64,000 bases of DNA from Bifidobacterium crudilactis (lineage in GTDB: Bacteria > Actinomycetota > Actinomycetes > Actinomycetales > Bifidobacteriaceae), in contig NZ_JHAL01000002.1 of the NCBI RefSeq assembly GCF_000738005.1, positions 432,634 to 496,633 of the forward strand, written 5' to 3'. Below, piece by piece: positions 38,621-49,218 of this stretch. The translations under genes were made by a program, and so were the position numbers. The notes under the pieces were generated by a model that was given only the letters and a program-made list of their open reading frames with translations, ran no database searches and was not told the DNA's origin. Each line of letters begins with the position of its first letter. Within the stretch, counting starts at the first letter, position 1.

Positions 38621-39835
38621 ATGCCAGAAAGACGTCTCATTTCAGCGGAATCCGTAACGGAAGGCCATCCTGACAAGGTCTGCGACCAGATATCGGATGC
38701 GATTCTGGATGACATGCTTGCCCAGGACCCACACTCCCACGTCGCGGTGGAGACATCCGCGACCACCGGTCAGTTCTTCGTCTTCGGCGAGGTCAGCTCG
38801 CAAGGCTACACCGACATCCAGCACAAGGTGCGTTCCGTACTGCGCAATATCGGCTATACCAGTTCAGAAATAGGCCTGGACGCGGACTCGTGCGGCGTAC
38901 TGGTCGCCTTGGGCGAGCAGAGTGCCGAGATTCGCCAGGGCGTTGACCGTCTCTCCCAGGAGCAGGAATCGGCGGCCACCCGCGAGGAGCGCTACGAGTC
39001 GCAGGGTGCGGGCGACCAAGGCGTGATGTTCGGTTACGCGTGCGACGAGACCGACGTGCTGATGCCTCTGCCGATCTACCTTGCACACCAGCTGGCATAT
39101 CGGCTGGCTCAGGTACGCAAAGAGGGCATCGTCAGTCATCTTCGTCCCGACGGCAAAACACAGGTGACCATCGAATACGACGAGGACAACCGCCCTCTGA
39201 AGGTCAATACCGTGTTGATCTCCACGCAGCACGACCCTGATGTCGACCGTGAATGGTTGTCCGGGGAACTCCAGCAGAACGTCATCGAGCCTGTGCTCGA
39301 TGAGGTCTGCGGCGACAAGGTCGAACATGAGAACTACCGTCTGCTGGTCAATCCGACGGGTTCCTTCATCCTCGGAGGTCCGGCCGCGGATGCCGGTCTG
39401 ACGGGCAGAAAGATCATCGTCGACACGTACGGTGGCGCCGCGCATCACGGTGGCGGCGCATTCTCCGGAAAGGACCCGAGCAAGGTGGATCGTTCCGCCG
39501 CCTATGCAGCTCGCTGGGTCGCGAAGAACATCGTGGCCGCCGGTCTGGCGCGTCGCGTCGAGGTGCAGATCGCCTATGCCATCGGCGTAGCGGACCCGGT
39601 CAGCATCAACGTCGAAACGTACGGTACCGAACAGGGCGTGAGCTTCGAGCAGATACAGCAGGCCGTGCGCAAGGTTTTCGATCTGCGACCTGCCGCGATT
39701 ATCGACGAGCTGGACCTGCTACGGCCCATCTATTCCAAGACCGCAGCCTATGGTCATTTCGGTCGCACGGATCCCGACTTCACCTGGGAACAGACTGATA
39801 AGGTTGAGGAGTTGAAGGCCGCAGTAGCCGCATAA
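38621..39835 (+). CDS. metK: S-adenosylmethionine synthase
   Basis: The 404-residue enzyme makes S-adenosylmethionine from methionine and ATP. It has the N-terminal [20 protein letters not shown] (about 8-27), the hexapeptide-like [12 protein letters not shown] at about 128, and the P-loop-like [16 protein letters not shown] near 275. Length is standard. GGGGGGTAAACAGGGAC precedes the ATG. It provides the methyl donor; the methionine importer lies elsewhere in the window. Confidence 0.96.
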   Translation: MPERRLISAESVTEGHPDKVCDQISDAILDDMLAQDPHSHVAVETSATTGQFFVFGEVSSQGYTDIQHKVRSVLRNIGYTSSEIGLDADSCGVLVALGEQSAEIRQGVDRLSQEQESAATREERYESQGAGDQGVMFGYACDETDVLMPLPIYLAHQLAYRLAQVRKEGIVSHLRPDGKTQVTIEYDEDNRPLKVNTVLISTQHDPDVDREWLSGELQQNVIEPVLDEVCGDKVEHENYRLLVNPTGSFILGGPAADAGLTGRKIIVDTYGGAAHHGGGAFSGKDPSKVDRSAAYAARWVAKNIVAAGLARRVEVQIAYAIGVADPVSINVETYGTEQGVSFEQIQQAVRKVFDLRPAAIIDELDLLRPIYSKTAAYGHFGRTDPDFTWEQTDKVEELKAAVAA

Positions 39836-39893
39836 GGCGGAGTTTGCCGTGGTGGACGCTTCGCCCGCCCGAAGATGACGGTCGCGTGATTTC

Positions 39894-39924
39894 GGACACC
39901 GTGTCCTTACAGGGCACGGTGTCC
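39894..39924 (+). terminator. Terminator between metK and priA
   Basis: GGACACCGTGTCC (39894-39906) pairs with GGGCACGGTGTCC (39912-39924) across a short loop; TGTTGCTTTTG follows. It lies 59 bp after metK. Confidence 0.8.
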
Positions 39925-39971
39925 TGTTGCTTTTGCAAGGCATGACTGCTCAACAGCTATCGAGATGAGGA

Positions 39972-42215
39972 ATGATGGACGAATCACAGGCGCAGCAGCC
40001 CGCGCTCGATGGTTTGGCGCCTCCGAAACGGCGTAGACGCGGCCCCGCGCGACGTGTTCCGGCGGAGGATCATCCTGTGGCGCAGGTAATTCTGGATGTG
40101 CAGGCAACGCATCTCGGTCGGACCTTCGACTATCTGGTGCAACAGCGTGATGAGCATACTGCCGTGCCCGGAGTCCTGGTCAGGGTCCGTTTCGGCGGCA
40201 GACTGGTCAACGGCATCGTTTGGAAGCGCATCTCGTCAAGTCAGACACTCGCCTCGTCGCTGAAGTTCATCGAGCGTGTGCTTTCCCCGGAAGTCCTGGT
40301 TCCGGAACAGTTGCGTGAGGACATCGGCGATATCGCCGATGCCTATGGCGGCACCAGGGCGAATATTCTCAGACTTGCGGTCCCTCCTCGTGTCGCGAGA
40401 ATCGATGATGAGCAGAGATTCGCCGCCGGACCGGGCTTCGGCAAGACTCGATACGGTCTCGGCGAAGGTACCCTGGCATGGCATAAAGCTCAGTCGGAAC
40501 GCTTCGCCGCATCCTACGAATCTGCGCAAGCGTTGAAGCAGGGCATTGGCGGCAGAACCTTCCAGGCCTTTGTCCTTGATACCTTGCCCGGGCCGCTGCG
40601 ATGGGCAATGGACGCAGCCTGGATGATGATCGAAGCGCTGACGGTCGGCAAGTCGGTGGTTCTGGTACTTCCCGATTCACGTTCACTAGACGAGATGGAT
40701 GCGATGCTCGCTTCCATTGGGATGCGACCATTCTCGCCGGGCAAAGTCGAACACGGCGGCTGGACGGGTGATTATGTCAGACTGGGCAGCTCGATGCCTC
40801 CCGCCGAACGATACCGCTCCTACCGGGCTTTGGCGAGCGGTCAGCTGAGATGCGTGATCGGCACCCGCGCCGCGATGTATGCGCCGATCGAGGGTCCTGC
40901 GTTGTTCGCCATCGTGGATGACGGTGTATACCAGAACGCCGATGGACATATGCCGTATGCGAATGCCAGGGGTGTGCAGAGGCTGAGAGCAAGGAATCAC
41001 CACGGTGTGTTTGCCGTGATTTCCTTTGCTCGCAGTGCCACCAGTCAATGGGAATGCGAGGTTTCCCGGAGCGAGGCTTCGGGCGTGACAGGGCCCAGCA
41101 CAGCGCTGAACGGACTTCCCAGCGTGATCAAGAACGACATGCCATGGATTCGATGGTTGAACAGAGAAGAGCTCTCGCGCCTCGCTGATCCGACGATGGG
41201 CGCACGAGTGCCCCATACTGCGGTGAGCGTGCTGACCAAGGCACTTCAGGAAGGGCCTGTGCTGCTGTCCGTGCCGCATGACGGCGTGCATCAGGTGCTG
41301 AGCTGTGCGAACTGTCACCGGAGGGCGCAATGCCGACGCTGCACCGGTCCGCTCCGGGCCAAGTCCTCGGGAGCTCCCCAATGCATGTGGTGCGGGGCAA
41401 TTGCCGTGGATTGGCATTGTCAGCACTGTTCGTCGCAGCGTCTGCAGATGATTCGCGTGGGAGCGGCGGGAACGGCGATGGAGCTCCGTCAGCTGTTCCG
41501 TCATGTGCCTCAGGTGATTTCAACACCTCAACAGCCGCGAGGGATCGTAGAAAGCGTTGTCGACAGGTCTCAGATCGTTATCGCCACGCCCGGGGCGGAG
41601 CCTCATGTCCTCGCACAGGACGGCGAGGCGCTTCATGCCGGTTACAGCGCCGTCGCGATATTGGATGCCTGGACCGGCCTGTATGCGCCCGGAATTGATG
41701 CCCGTATAGACACTCTTGATACATGGATGAGAATAGTGGCGCAGTGCAGACCCCGTTCCAAGGGAGGTCAGGCCCTGTTGATCGGCGAGGCGGACCCGAT
41801 AGCAGCTCAGTCTCTGATGACCTGGAGCCCCACGGTGTTGGCTTCACGAGAGCTCGCAGACCGTAGGGAGACCGGCATGCCTCCTGTCGTTGCGACGGCA
41901 TGCATCTGGGGTGGAAGGGATGCCGTCATGCAGACGCTCGGTGAGATAGGCGTCGTCGGAGGCGATTTCACAGTCGTGGGCGAGGGCGACGACGCCTTGC
42001 CCGGTTTCCTCGGCCCCGTTCCCATACCTCAGCCGAAATCCATCGCCGCACGTCAATTCGAAGGCACCGACGACAGGGTCAGAGTGCTGGTACGTGTCTC
42101 TCCCGACAGACGTGACGATCTTGCCGGACGGCTGCGCACCGCCGTGGGGAGGCATATGGCATCGCGTGACAGGCAGGAGCTGAGATTTCAGATGGACCCC
42201 AAGAACCTGCTCTGA
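39972..42215 (+). CDS. priA: Primosomal protein N' (PriA), helicase motifs missing
   Basis: The 747-residue protein has the N-terminal 3'-DNA-binding domain (VAQVILDVQATHLGRTFDYL). The cysteine-rich zinc insertion has eight Cys between about 445 and 490 (CANCHRRAQCRRC through CQHC). The Walker A motif GSGKT and the DEEH box of active PriA helicases are absent; the region reads ALTVGKSVVLVLPDSRS and IVDDGVYQN. Loss of helicase motifs is known for actinobacterial PriA, which is thought to act as a replication restart loader only. Encoded just after metK, as in many actinobacteria. Confidence 0.9.
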   Translation: MMDESQAQQPALDGLAPPKRRRRGPARRVPAEDHPVAQVILDVQATHLGRTFDYLVQQRDEHTAVPGVLVRVRFGGRLVNGIVWKRISSSQTLASSLKFIERVLSPEVLVPEQLREDIGDIADAYGGTRANILRLAVPPRVARIDDEQRFAAGPGFGKTRYGLGEGTLAWHKAQSERFAASYESAQALKQGIGGRTFQAFVLDTLPGPLRWAMDAAWMMIEALTVGKSVVLVLPDSRSLDEMDAMLASIGMRPFSPGKVEHGGWTGDYVRLGSSMPPAERYRSYRALASGQLRCVIGTRAAMYAPIEGPALFAIVDDGVYQNADGHMPYANARGVQRLRARNHHGVFAVISFARSATSQWECEVSRSEASGVTGPSTALNGLPSVIKNDMPWIRWLNREELSRLADPTMGARVPHTAVSVLTKALQEGPVLLSVPHDGVHQVLSCANCHRRAQCRRCTGPLRAKSSGAPQCMWCGAIAVDWHCQHCSSQRLQMIRVGAAGTAMELRQLFRHVPQVISTPQQPRGIVESVVDRSQIVIATPGAEPHVLAQDGEALHAGYSAVAILDAWTGLYAPGIDARIDTLDTWMRIVAQCRPRSKGGQALLIGEADPIAAQSLMTWSPTVLASRELADRRETGMPPVVATACIWGGRDAVMQTLGEIGVVGGDFTVVGEGDDALPGFLGPVPIPQPKSIAARQFEGTDDRVRVLVRVSPDRRDDLAGRLRTAVGRHMASRDRQELRFQMDPKNLL

Positions 42216-42451
42216 TTGAGGGCCAGCCGGGCGCGTCGCGTTGTGCTGTGTGCCGAAGGCGGGGTGCCAAAGACAGGGTCGGATGGCATCATGGTGGGAT
42301 GAGGTGATATGTCGGCCGCATCGACGGTAGATCCGTCCGCATGCGGCGGCACCAGAAGACCATGTGTTGGCAATGATGTGCCGGAAACGGGGTCTCGGCA
42401 ACGAAGAGTTGACGATGACACGTCAATGGTCGCCACGATAGGAGGAACGAT

Positions 42452-43156
42452 ATGAAGGGTTGGCCGAATGAACCCGATATGGACAATGATGTCATCATCG
42501 CTGAGGACCGCGCAGCCGAGGCGCTGGGCAATCCCGTCAGCGATGTGATATTCGACTTCGGTAATGTGCTGGTCTTTTGGGACCCGGCCGCCGCGATGAT
42601 GGGACGATATTCTGAGCGAAGCATCGACAGTCTGCTCGACAATGAGATTTCCGGATTCTACGATGCCAACGACCGCATGGATGCGGGTGCGAGTTGCGCG
42701 GATACCATCGCATGGCTTCGTCAGACCAAGGGTGACGAGTGGGCGGATATGTTCGCCTATTACTGCGAGAACTTCGTGGATTCCCTGACCGGCGTGGTGC
42801 CGGGGGCGCGGAAGCTCATCGAGGACCTCAAGGCAGTGGGCATCCATGTGTGGGGTCTGTCCAACTGGTCCGCCGAATTGTTCCCCATCGCTTGGGAACG
42901 TTACGAGATTCTGCATTCCCTGGAAGGCAAAGTGGTATCGGGCGAGATTGACATCCGCAAGCCTTCGGTCGAAATCTACGAGTATCTGCTGCAACGCTTC
43001 GGCATCGAGGCGCGCAAAGCGGTGTTCATCGACGACAAGGCCATGAACATCGTAGGAGCCAACGCTGCGGGCATCCGGGGCATACGCTTCACGGACCCCT
43101 ACAAGCTGCGCGCATTGCTCATCGAATCAGGCATAGATATTCCAGCTGTACGCTAA
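42452..43156 (+). CDS. HAD-superfamily hydrolase
   Basis: The 234-residue protein shows HAD motif I DFGNVLVFWD (about 32-41, nucleophile Asp 32), motif II LSNWS (about 137), the motif III Lys in RKPSVEIYE and motif IV FIDDKAMNIVGA. The alpha-helical cap places it in subfamily IA, near YihX-like sugar phosphatases and haloacid dehalogenases. GATAGGAGGAACGAT before the ATG is a strong site. Substrate unknown. It sits between priA and fmt. Confidence 0.88.
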   Translation: MKGWPNEPDMDNDVIIAEDRAAEALGNPVSDVIFDFGNVLVFWDPAAAMMGRYSERSIDSLLDNEISGFYDANDRMDAGASCADTIAWLRQTKGDEWADMFAYYCENFVDSLTGVVPGARKLIEDLKAVGIHVWGLSNWSAELFPIAWERYEILHSLEGKVVSGEIDIRKPSVEIYEYLLQRFGIEARKAVFIDDKAMNIVGANAAGIRGIRFTDPYKLRALLIESGIDIPAVR

Positions 43157-43246
43157 TGCAGGAGAGTCGGGGCTCACGCTTCGGCAACGAGGTACGGGAA
43201 CGACGATTGCATCGCCGCGAATGTTCAGGGGGTTGAACGCAGAAGA

Positions 43247-44218
43247 ATGAAAGTATTATTCGCAGGAACGCCGGATGTCGCAGTGCCCTCACTGCGCGCA
43301 TTGTCGGAGGACAAGGAACGTTTCGAGGTCGTGGCCGTACTGACTCGGCCCGACGCTCCACGCGGCCGTGGTCGCCATCTGTCCCCGAGCCCGGTAAAGA
43401 GCGCCGCCTTGGAGCTCGGCATTCCGGTCATTGAAGCAAACCCTCGGGAGGACGGCTTTGTCGAAAGGCTCAAGGCGACTGGAGCCGAGGCTGCTGCCGT
43501 GGTGGCCTACGGCAACATACTCCGGCAGAATGTTCTCGACGCATTGCCGCACGGCTGGTACAACCTGCACTTCTCCCTGCTGCCTCAATGGCGGGGAGCG
43601 GCACCGGTGCAGCGAGCGATATGGTCGGGGGAGACCCTCAGCGGGGCGACGGTGTTTCGCATCACCGCAGGAATGGACACGGGTCCCATCATCGCTCAGT
43701 CCACCACGGAGATAGGTCCCCATGAAACCTCCGGCGAGCTGCTCGACCGACTCGCCGTTGACGGTGCCAAGCTGCTCGCCATGGCCTTGCAGACCGTGCA
43801 GAATGGGACGGCCATAGCTGTCGAGCAACCTCAGGGGGCTTACGAGAAGGCCGAGAAGATTACCTCGTCGGATGCCCATATTATTTTCGACGCGCCCGCT
43901 TTCGCGGTGGACCGTCAGATACGTGCCTGCACCCCCGAACCGGGAGCATGGTGCACCTTGTCATTGACGGGTGAGGAGAGGAGTGATGCGCAGACGATGC
44001 TTCACGTCCTGCAGGGGCGGATCGCCGACCCCGCCGACCCTCAACTGCCTCACGGGTTGCTTCCAGGTCGGCTCGCGCACTCCAAAAAACATGTTTGGGT
44101 GGGGACTCTCACCGAGCCCTATGAATTGCTTTCGGTGAAGCCTCAGGGGAAACGCGGCATGGCTGCCTCGGACTGGATGCGTGGCGCCCATCTTGAGACG
44201 GGTGCCCGCTGCCTCTGA
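43247..44218 (+). CDS. fmt: Methionyl-tRNA formyltransferase
   Basis: The 323-residue enzyme formylates initiator Met-tRNA with 10-formyl-THF. MKVLFAGTPDVAVPSLRAL opens the Rossmann domain. The catalytic Asn, His and Asp are in YNLHFSLLPQWRGAAPVQ (about 103-120) and AGMDTGPI (about 143). The C-terminal beta-barrel is present (LLSVKPQGKRGMAASDWM). Actinobacterial order priA-fmt is kept, with the HAD gene between. It is convergent with serB, 9 bp away. No def gene is next to it. Confidence 0.95.
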   Translation: MKVLFAGTPDVAVPSLRALSEDKERFEVVAVLTRPDAPRGRGRHLSPSPVKSAALELGIPVIEANPREDGFVERLKATGAEAAAVVAYGNILRQNVLDALPHGWYNLHFSLLPQWRGAAPVQRAIWSGETLSGATVFRITAGMDTGPIIAQSTTEIGPHETSGELLDRLAVDGAKLLAMALQTVQNGTAIAVEQPQGAYEKAEKITSSDAHIIFDAPAFAVDRQIRACTPEPGAWCTLSLTGEERSDAQTMLHVLQGRIADPADPQLPHGLLPGRLAHSKKHVWVGTLTEPYELLSVKPQGKRGMAASDWMRGAHLETGARCL

Positions 44219-44227
44219 TACCGAGGC

Positions 44228-44902
44228 CTAGCTCTGGGCGTGACCGTCGATGATATCGATGACCTGCATCAGGTCACGCTGCTGTATGGCGTAATGAGCC
44301 GCCTGCTGTACCACGGGTTTGGCGCAGAAGGCTATGCCGACTCCGGCTGCGCGAATCATGGGAATATCGTTGGCCCCGTCTCCGATGGCCACCGTCTGCG
44401 CCATCGGCACGCCATCTTCGGCCGCCCAGCGGCGCAATGCCTCGAGTTTGGTGTCTTTCGTCACCACGGGGCCGACGGTCAGCCCGGTCAGCACACCATT
44501 CGCAATGCCCAGGTGGTTGGCCAGACTGTGATCGATGTGCGCGCGCCTGACCAGACCTTCGACCAGTTCGCTGAATCCTCCGGAGACCACACCGACCGTC
44601 CATCCGCGTTCGTGCGCGGTGTCGATCATCTCCAGAGCTCCCTTGGTGAAATGCAGCCTGTCGAAAACGCTTTCAAGCGTGCCAACTGGCATGCCCTTGA
44701 GCAAGGCCACGCGTTCCGACAGGGCGGCTTTGAAATCGATGTCGCCGAGCATGGCACGGCGGGTGATGTCGGCTATGCAGGCACCTGAACCGGCGGCCTC
44801 TCCCAGCAGATCGATGACCTCCTCATCTATGAGCGTGGAATCGACATCCATCACCAGAAGACGTTTGGACTCGTGCGAAGCTTGCAAATTTTCATCGGTC
44901 AT
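44228..44902 (-). CDS. serB: Phosphoserine phosphatase SerB
   Basis: The 224-residue HAD phosphatase completes serine synthesis. Motif I MDVDSTLIDEEVIDLLGEAA (about residues 17-36) has both catalytic Asp residues; motif II is VVSGGFSELV, and motifs III/IV read AIGDGANDIPMI. No ACT domain is present. The start at 44902 gives the usual short N-terminus; the frame continues to 44983 but would overlap the divergent DedA gene. The intergenic distance to that gene is only about 30 bp. Confidence 0.92.
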   Translation of the reverse strand: MTDENLQASHESKRLLVMDVDSTLIDEEVIDLLGEAAGSGACIADITRRAMLGDIDFKAALSERVALLKGMPVGTLESVFDRLHFTKGALEMIDTAHERGWTVGVVSGGFSELVEGLVRRAHIDHSLANHLGIANGVLTGLTVGPVVTKDTKLEALRRWAAEDGVPMAQTVAIGDGANDIPMIRAAGVGIAFCAKPVVQQAAHYAIQQRDLMQVIDIIDGHAQS

Positions 44903-44931
44903 GCTTCTGATTGTCTGAAATTGCTGGGACA

Positions 44932-45780
44932 ATGGCCACCATGAATCCAGACGCACTAGTCCTGGCCGCGCCTGTCTGCACAACGGGCGAATCCGGCATC
45001 ATCGGTGCAATGACCAATTGGTTGGTCGAACTCATGGAACACGCGGGCGGTATCGGAGTGGGCATCGCCATTGCCCTCGAATCCGTATTTCCTCCGATAC
45101 CGAGTGAGATTATCCTGCCTCTGGCAGGTTTCACGGCAGCCAGGGGCAGGCTGTCGATTGCCGAAGCCATCATATGGGCGACCATCGGCTCCGTTGTGGG
45201 AGCTTGGATACTGTACGGCGTGTCCCGTCTCATCGGACTCGAGAGAATCAACAGAATAGCCGACAGGATACCCGGTACAAGCCGCAAGGATGTGGAGAAG
45301 GCCGACCGCTGGTTCGTCAGATACGGCACATGGTCGGTGCTGTTCGGACGTATCATTCCGATTGTCAGGTCCCTGATATCCATTCCGGCAGGTCTGAACA
45401 AGATGAATTTCCTGCGGTTCACGGGCTGGACCTTTCTCGGTTCCGCACTGTGGAACAGCCTGCTGATCGGCTTGGGATATGCGCTTGGCGGGCAGTGGTG
45501 TTCAATTCTGAGCGTGCTGAGCATTTTCGAGAACGTGGTCATCGTCGTTATCGCCCTTGGAATACTTCTGCTGATTGCGCGCTGGTTGCGTAATCTTGTT
45601 CAGGAGAGACGGCATCAGGGAGCATCGCGCGATACTGGCGAAGCATTCACGAAGGTGCGGGACGAGGCGTCGCGCACGGAGGATGCCCATCAGGACGGGT
45701 CACGTCCGGATATCGATGGGCCGGACAATCGGCATGAGCTTGGAGGCGGTTCAGGTGGAGCACGGCAAGGCGGCGACTGA
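44932..45780 (+). CDS. DedA family membrane protein
   Basis: The 282-residue protein has the SNARE-associated/DedA core: ALESVFPPIPSEIILPLAGF (about 47-66), GSVVGAWILYGVSRLIG, and FVRYGTWSVLFGRIIPIVRSLISIPAG (about 133-159, split for length) with the conserved Arg residues. DedA proteins are linked to lipid flipping (undecaprenyl phosphate recycling) and membrane potential. The C-terminal 60 residues are charged and disordered. Starts at 44932 or 44941 fit. The end overlaps the ARC gene by 26 bp. Confidence 0.88.
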   Translation: MATMNPDALVLAAPVCTTGESGIIGAMTNWLVELMEHAGGIGVGIAIALESVFPPIPSEIILPLAGFTAARGRLSIAEAIIWATIGSVVGAWILYGVSRLIGLERINRIADRIPGTSRKDVEKADRWFVRYGTWSVLFGRIIPIVRSLISIPAGLNKMNFLRFTGWTFLGSALWNSLLIGLGYALGGQWCSILSVLSIFENVVIVVIALGILLLIARWLRNLVQERRHQGASRDTGEAFTKVRDEASRTEDAHQDGSRPDIDGPDNRHELGGGSGGARQGGD

Positions 45781-47464
45781 AAGTCGGGATGACCTCGACC
45801 TGCGTGATTCGCAGCGGCAGGCGCAGGAGCTGCATGAGTTGCAGGAGTTGCTGGACAGCAGCCGTGAGAAGAATCATGCCCTGGCCAAGGCGCTGACCAG
45901 AGCCGGACACGAGTTGGGCAAGGCCAAATCCCAACTGATGCAGCAGACCCAGCCGCCGATGAGCTTTGCGGTGCTGCTGGGCATCGACGGCGTGCGCACC
46001 GACGACCAGGGTGTGAACCATGCCAATGCGGAGGTCATCTCAGGTTCGCGCAGGATGATTGTGCCGGTGTCGTCCATGGTCGACGCCGCTCGCTTGCATA
46101 GTGGCCAGGTGGTACTGCTCAACGAGAGTCTCGTTCTGGTGCAGATTAGGGACGCGCCCATTGCCGGCGTGGTCCGGAACGTGCAGGAACGAATCGACGA
46201 GCGGCGGCTCATGGTCTCCGACTCTTCGGGAGCCTCTACCGTGGTGACCTGTGCCGACGGCGTGCTGACCGATTCCCTGAAGGTTTCGGACCGGGTGATA
46301 CTTGATGATTCCTTGCACATAGCATTGGGGCTGCTGCCTGCCGAGGACGATGACGATCTGGTCCTCGAAGAGACGCCCGATGTGACCTTCGCGGATATTG
46401 GCGGGCTTGACGAACAGATCGAACGGATTCGGGACGCCGTGCAATTGCCCTTCCAGCATCGCGCCCTGTTCGAACGCTACAGTCTGAGACCGCCAAAAGG
46501 CATTCTTCTGTACGGCCCTCCGGGAAACGGCAAGACGATGATTGCGAAGGCCGTGGCCAATAGCCTGGCCGAGGGCAGCGGGGTGGGGAGCGGTGTGTTC
46601 CTTTCGGTAAAGGGCCCCGAACTGCTGAACAAGTTCGTCGGGGAGTCTGAGCGTCTTATCAGAGGCATATTCAAACGCGCTCGTGAGCGAGCCTCAATCG
46701 GTGTGCCGGTTATCGTATTCATCGACGAAATGGATTCCCTGCTTCGTACACGCGGCACCGGGGTGTCGTCGGATGTGGAGACCACCATCGTGCCGCAGTT
46801 CCTCGCCGAGCTGGATGGCGTCGAATCCTTGGACAATGTGATGGTTATCGGCGCTTCGAACCGCGTCGATATGATTGACCCCGCCGTACTGCGTCCGGGC
46901 AGGCTCGATGTGAAGATACGCGTGGACAGGCCGAACGGCGAGCAGGCCGAGGGGATTCTGAGGCACTATCTTACCGACGATCTTCCGATAGGCGGCGGCG
47001 AGCAGGCCGACACCCTCGTAACCAAGGTGGTCGAAAGCATCTATACCAGGCAGGAAATGCGCCATATCTGCGATGTATGCGACGATCAGGGGCAATGGAC
47101 GTCGATGTATTTCGGCGACCTGGTTTCCGGCGCCATGCTGAAGAATATCGTGGACAGGGCCAAAACCAAGGCGGTGAAGGCCTCCATCGAATGTGGTGCC
47201 GACATCGCGCTCGATGAGAGCATGTTCGCCCAGGCCATCGACGACGAATTCCTGGAAACGGCGGATTCGGTGTGCGACGCGGACCCTTCACAGTGGTCGC
47301 GTGTCACCGGACTCGGGGAAGGCCGTGTGCTGCGGATTGTTCCCGTGGCGGGCAACTCGCGTCGGGCCCCAGTGAACCGGATAACGGACCGTGAAGCCGT
47401 CGAAGGCCAGATGGGAGAGGCTGCTGTGCCGCTATCTCAGGAATCGAGGGAAGAGACGATATGA
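45755..47464 (+). CDS. arc: ARC/Mpa-type AAA ATPase of the pupylation system
   Basis: The 569-residue protein has an N-terminal coiled coil (about 10-60, ELHELQELLDSSREKNHALA) that in Mpa binds Pup. Next come OB-like domains (about 80-200) and one AAA module: Walker A GPPGNGKT (about 254), Walker B VFIDEMDS (about 322) and the arginine finger region PAVLRPGRLD. It unfolds pupylated proteins. The C-terminus ends ESREETI and lacks the hydrophobic-Tyr-X motif (GQYL in Mycobacterium) that docks the 20S proteasome. GTG 45755 follows GGAGGCGG; ATG 45734 is possible. Its stop overlaps dop (ATGA). Confidence 0.9.
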   Translation: MEHGKAATESRDDLDLRDSQRQAQELHELQELLDSSREKNHALAKALTRAGHELGKAKSQLMQQTQPPMSFAVLLGIDGVRTDDQGVNHANAEVISGSRRMIVPVSSMVDAARLHSGQVVLLNESLVLVQIRDAPIAGVVRNVQERIDERRLMVSDSSGASTVVTCADGVLTDSLKVSDRVILDDSLHIALGLLPAEDDDDLVLEETPDVTFADIGGLDEQIERIRDAVQLPFQHRALFERYSLRPPKGILLYGPPGNGKTMIAKAVANSLAEGSGVGSGVFLSVKGPELLNKFVGESERLIRGIFKRARERASIGVPVIVFIDEMDSLLRTRGTGVSSDVETTIVPQFLAELDGVESLDNVMVIGASNRVDMIDPAVLRPGRLDVKIRVDRPNGEQAEGILRHYLTDDLPIGGGEQADTLVTKVVESIYTRQEMRHICDVCDDQGQWTSMYFGDLVSGAMLKNIVDRAKTKAVKASIECGADIALDESMFAQAIDDEFLETADSVCDADPSQWSRVTGLGEGRVLRIVPVAGNSRRAPVNRITDREAVEGQMGEAAVPLSQESREETI

Positions 47465-49182
47465 GCGTCAGACGGGTGATGGGAACGGAGACCGAATACG
47501 CCGTCTCCCGAGAAGACTCGCCCATCGACAATCCCGTTCAGCTCTCCTTCGACGTGGTCCAGGGTGCCAGCACCGACATCAGCAGCCATATCCGTTGGGA
47601 TTACAGACAGGAGGACCCGATCAACGATGCGAGGGGCACTCGTTTGGAGCGTGCGTCGGCACGCCCGGACATGCTGACGGACACGCCCTCCTGGCATATC
47701 ACCAATGTCATCGCCCCCAACGGCGGACGGATATATGTGGACCACGCTCATCCCGAATACTCGGCGCCGGAGTCCACCGACCCCTTCGAAGCAGTGAAAT
47801 ACGACGCCGCCGGGGATCTGCTGATGCATGATGCAGCCGAAAGGTCATCGCGACTCATCGGCAAACACATCCTGCTGCACCGCAATAACGTCGACGGCAA
47901 AGGAGCGAGCTGGGGCACGCATGAAAGCTACCGAAGTCTCAGAGCCGTTCCCTTCGCCGTCATCAGCCAGATGATGACTGCGCATTTCGTCACCAGACAG
48001 CTGTATACGGGTTCCGGCAGAGTCGGCATCGGCGAGCGAGGGGAGTCTGCAGGCTATCAGCTCAGTCAACGGGCCGACTACATACACACCCGGATAGGAC
48101 TGCAGACGACCTTCGACAGGCCCATCGTGAACACGCGCGACGAGTCGCATGACACCGAAGCGTATAGGCGCCTGCATGTGATCGTAGGAGATGCCAACCG
48201 TATGCAGGTACCTCAGTTACTGAAGCTGGGAACTACGAGCATGCTGCTCTGGCTGACCGAACATGCCCGGGAATCCGGTGTACATCTTGATGGGCTGCTC
48301 GAGGAACTGACCTTGGCCGATCCGGTCAAGGCCCTGCACCAGGTCTCTCACGACCTCACACTCGGGGTTCGGCTGAGCATGGAATCCGGAGAGGAACTCA
48401 CCGCTCTGCAGATACAGACACGGCTGTTCAGGGCAGTGGCCGAGGCGGGTTCCACAGTGCACGGCTGCGACGAGCAGGGGCAGGTCATATGGCCTGACGA
48501 AGCCACAACACGAATCATGGCCATGTGGGAACGCGCCATCGAGGATTTGCGCAAGCTGGCCGAATCCGACGACGAAACACGTCTGGAGATGAGCGACCAG
48601 TCCTCGCGCTTCGAGTGGCTGTTCAAATGGCAGATCGTGGAGGGTCTTCGCAGACGATATCATCCAGAAAGCGGTATGTCGGATGCCGCGTCCTGGGCCG
48701 ATCCGCGCCTTCGTGCCGTGGACCTGTCCTGGGCCCGTCTGGATGGGCGTTCGATTTTCGATAGAATCAGGACCCGTGTCGACGCACCTATCGGGGATGC
48801 GACGATACATGACGCGTGCCGCACCCCGCCGAACGATACCCGCGCATGGTTGCGTGCAGAGCTGCTTGAGCGCTTTCCCCAGGAGATCGTGGCCATGTCA
48901 TGGAGCAGCATCACGGTTCGTGACATGGCGCAACACGCTTCGGATACCGGTGGAGGTGTGCCGGATATCGCTGTTCTTCAGGATTCGAGCGCCGGTCTGC
49001 AGCGTGACGCCCGGCAGCGGCATAACGCCTTGTGGAGTCTGGACATGCCCGATGCCATGAGCTTCAACCGGAAGCAGATCGCAGACGCGCTTGACGGTGT
49101 GCAACATGCGAAGGACGCCCTTGAGCTGTGCGAAGCCCGTGTCCACGCGGGCGGACAGCGGCACATCATACGTAGTGTGTAG
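47461..49182 (+). CDS. dop: Pup deamidase/depupylase Dop
   Basis: The 573-residue protein belongs to the carboxylate-amine ligase-like Pup enzymes. RRVMGTETEYAVS opens the ATP-binding part and VDHAHPEYSAPE (about 93-104) carries the Asp that acts in Dop. The segment following residue 45 matches the Dop loop region that distinguishes it from PafA. Dop converts the Pup C-terminal Gln to Glu and removes Pup from targets. It overlaps the ARC gene and is followed by the IMPase-like gene after 36 bp. Confidence 0.93.
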   Translation: MSVRRVMGTETEYAVSREDSPIDNPVQLSFDVVQGASTDISSHIRWDYRQEDPINDARGTRLERASARPDMLTDTPSWHITNVIAPNGGRIYVDHAHPEYSAPESTDPFEAVKYDAAGDLLMHDAAERSSRLIGKHILLHRNNVDGKGASWGTHESYRSLRAVPFAVISQMMTAHFVTRQLYTGSGRVGIGERGESAGYQLSQRADYIHTRIGLQTTFDRPIVNTRDESHDTEAYRRLHVIVGDANRMQVPQLLKLGTTSMLLWLTEHARESGVHLDGLLEELTLADPVKALHQVSHDLTLGVRLSMESGEELTALQIQTRLFRAVAEAGSTVHGCDEQGQVIWPDEATTRIMAMWERAIEDLRKLAESDDETRLEMSDQSSRFEWLFKWQIVEGLRRRYHPESGMSDAASWADPRLRAVDLSWARLDGRSIFDRIRTRVDAPIGDATIHDACRTPPNDTRAWLRAELLERFPQEIVAMSWSSITVRDMAQHASDTGGGVPDIAVLQDSSAGLQRDARQRHNALWSLDMPDAMSFNRKQIADALDGVQHAKDALELCEARVHAGGQRHIIRSV

Positions 49183-49218
49183 TATTTCAGAGGATAATGG
49201 ATACGAGGGGGAGTGAAC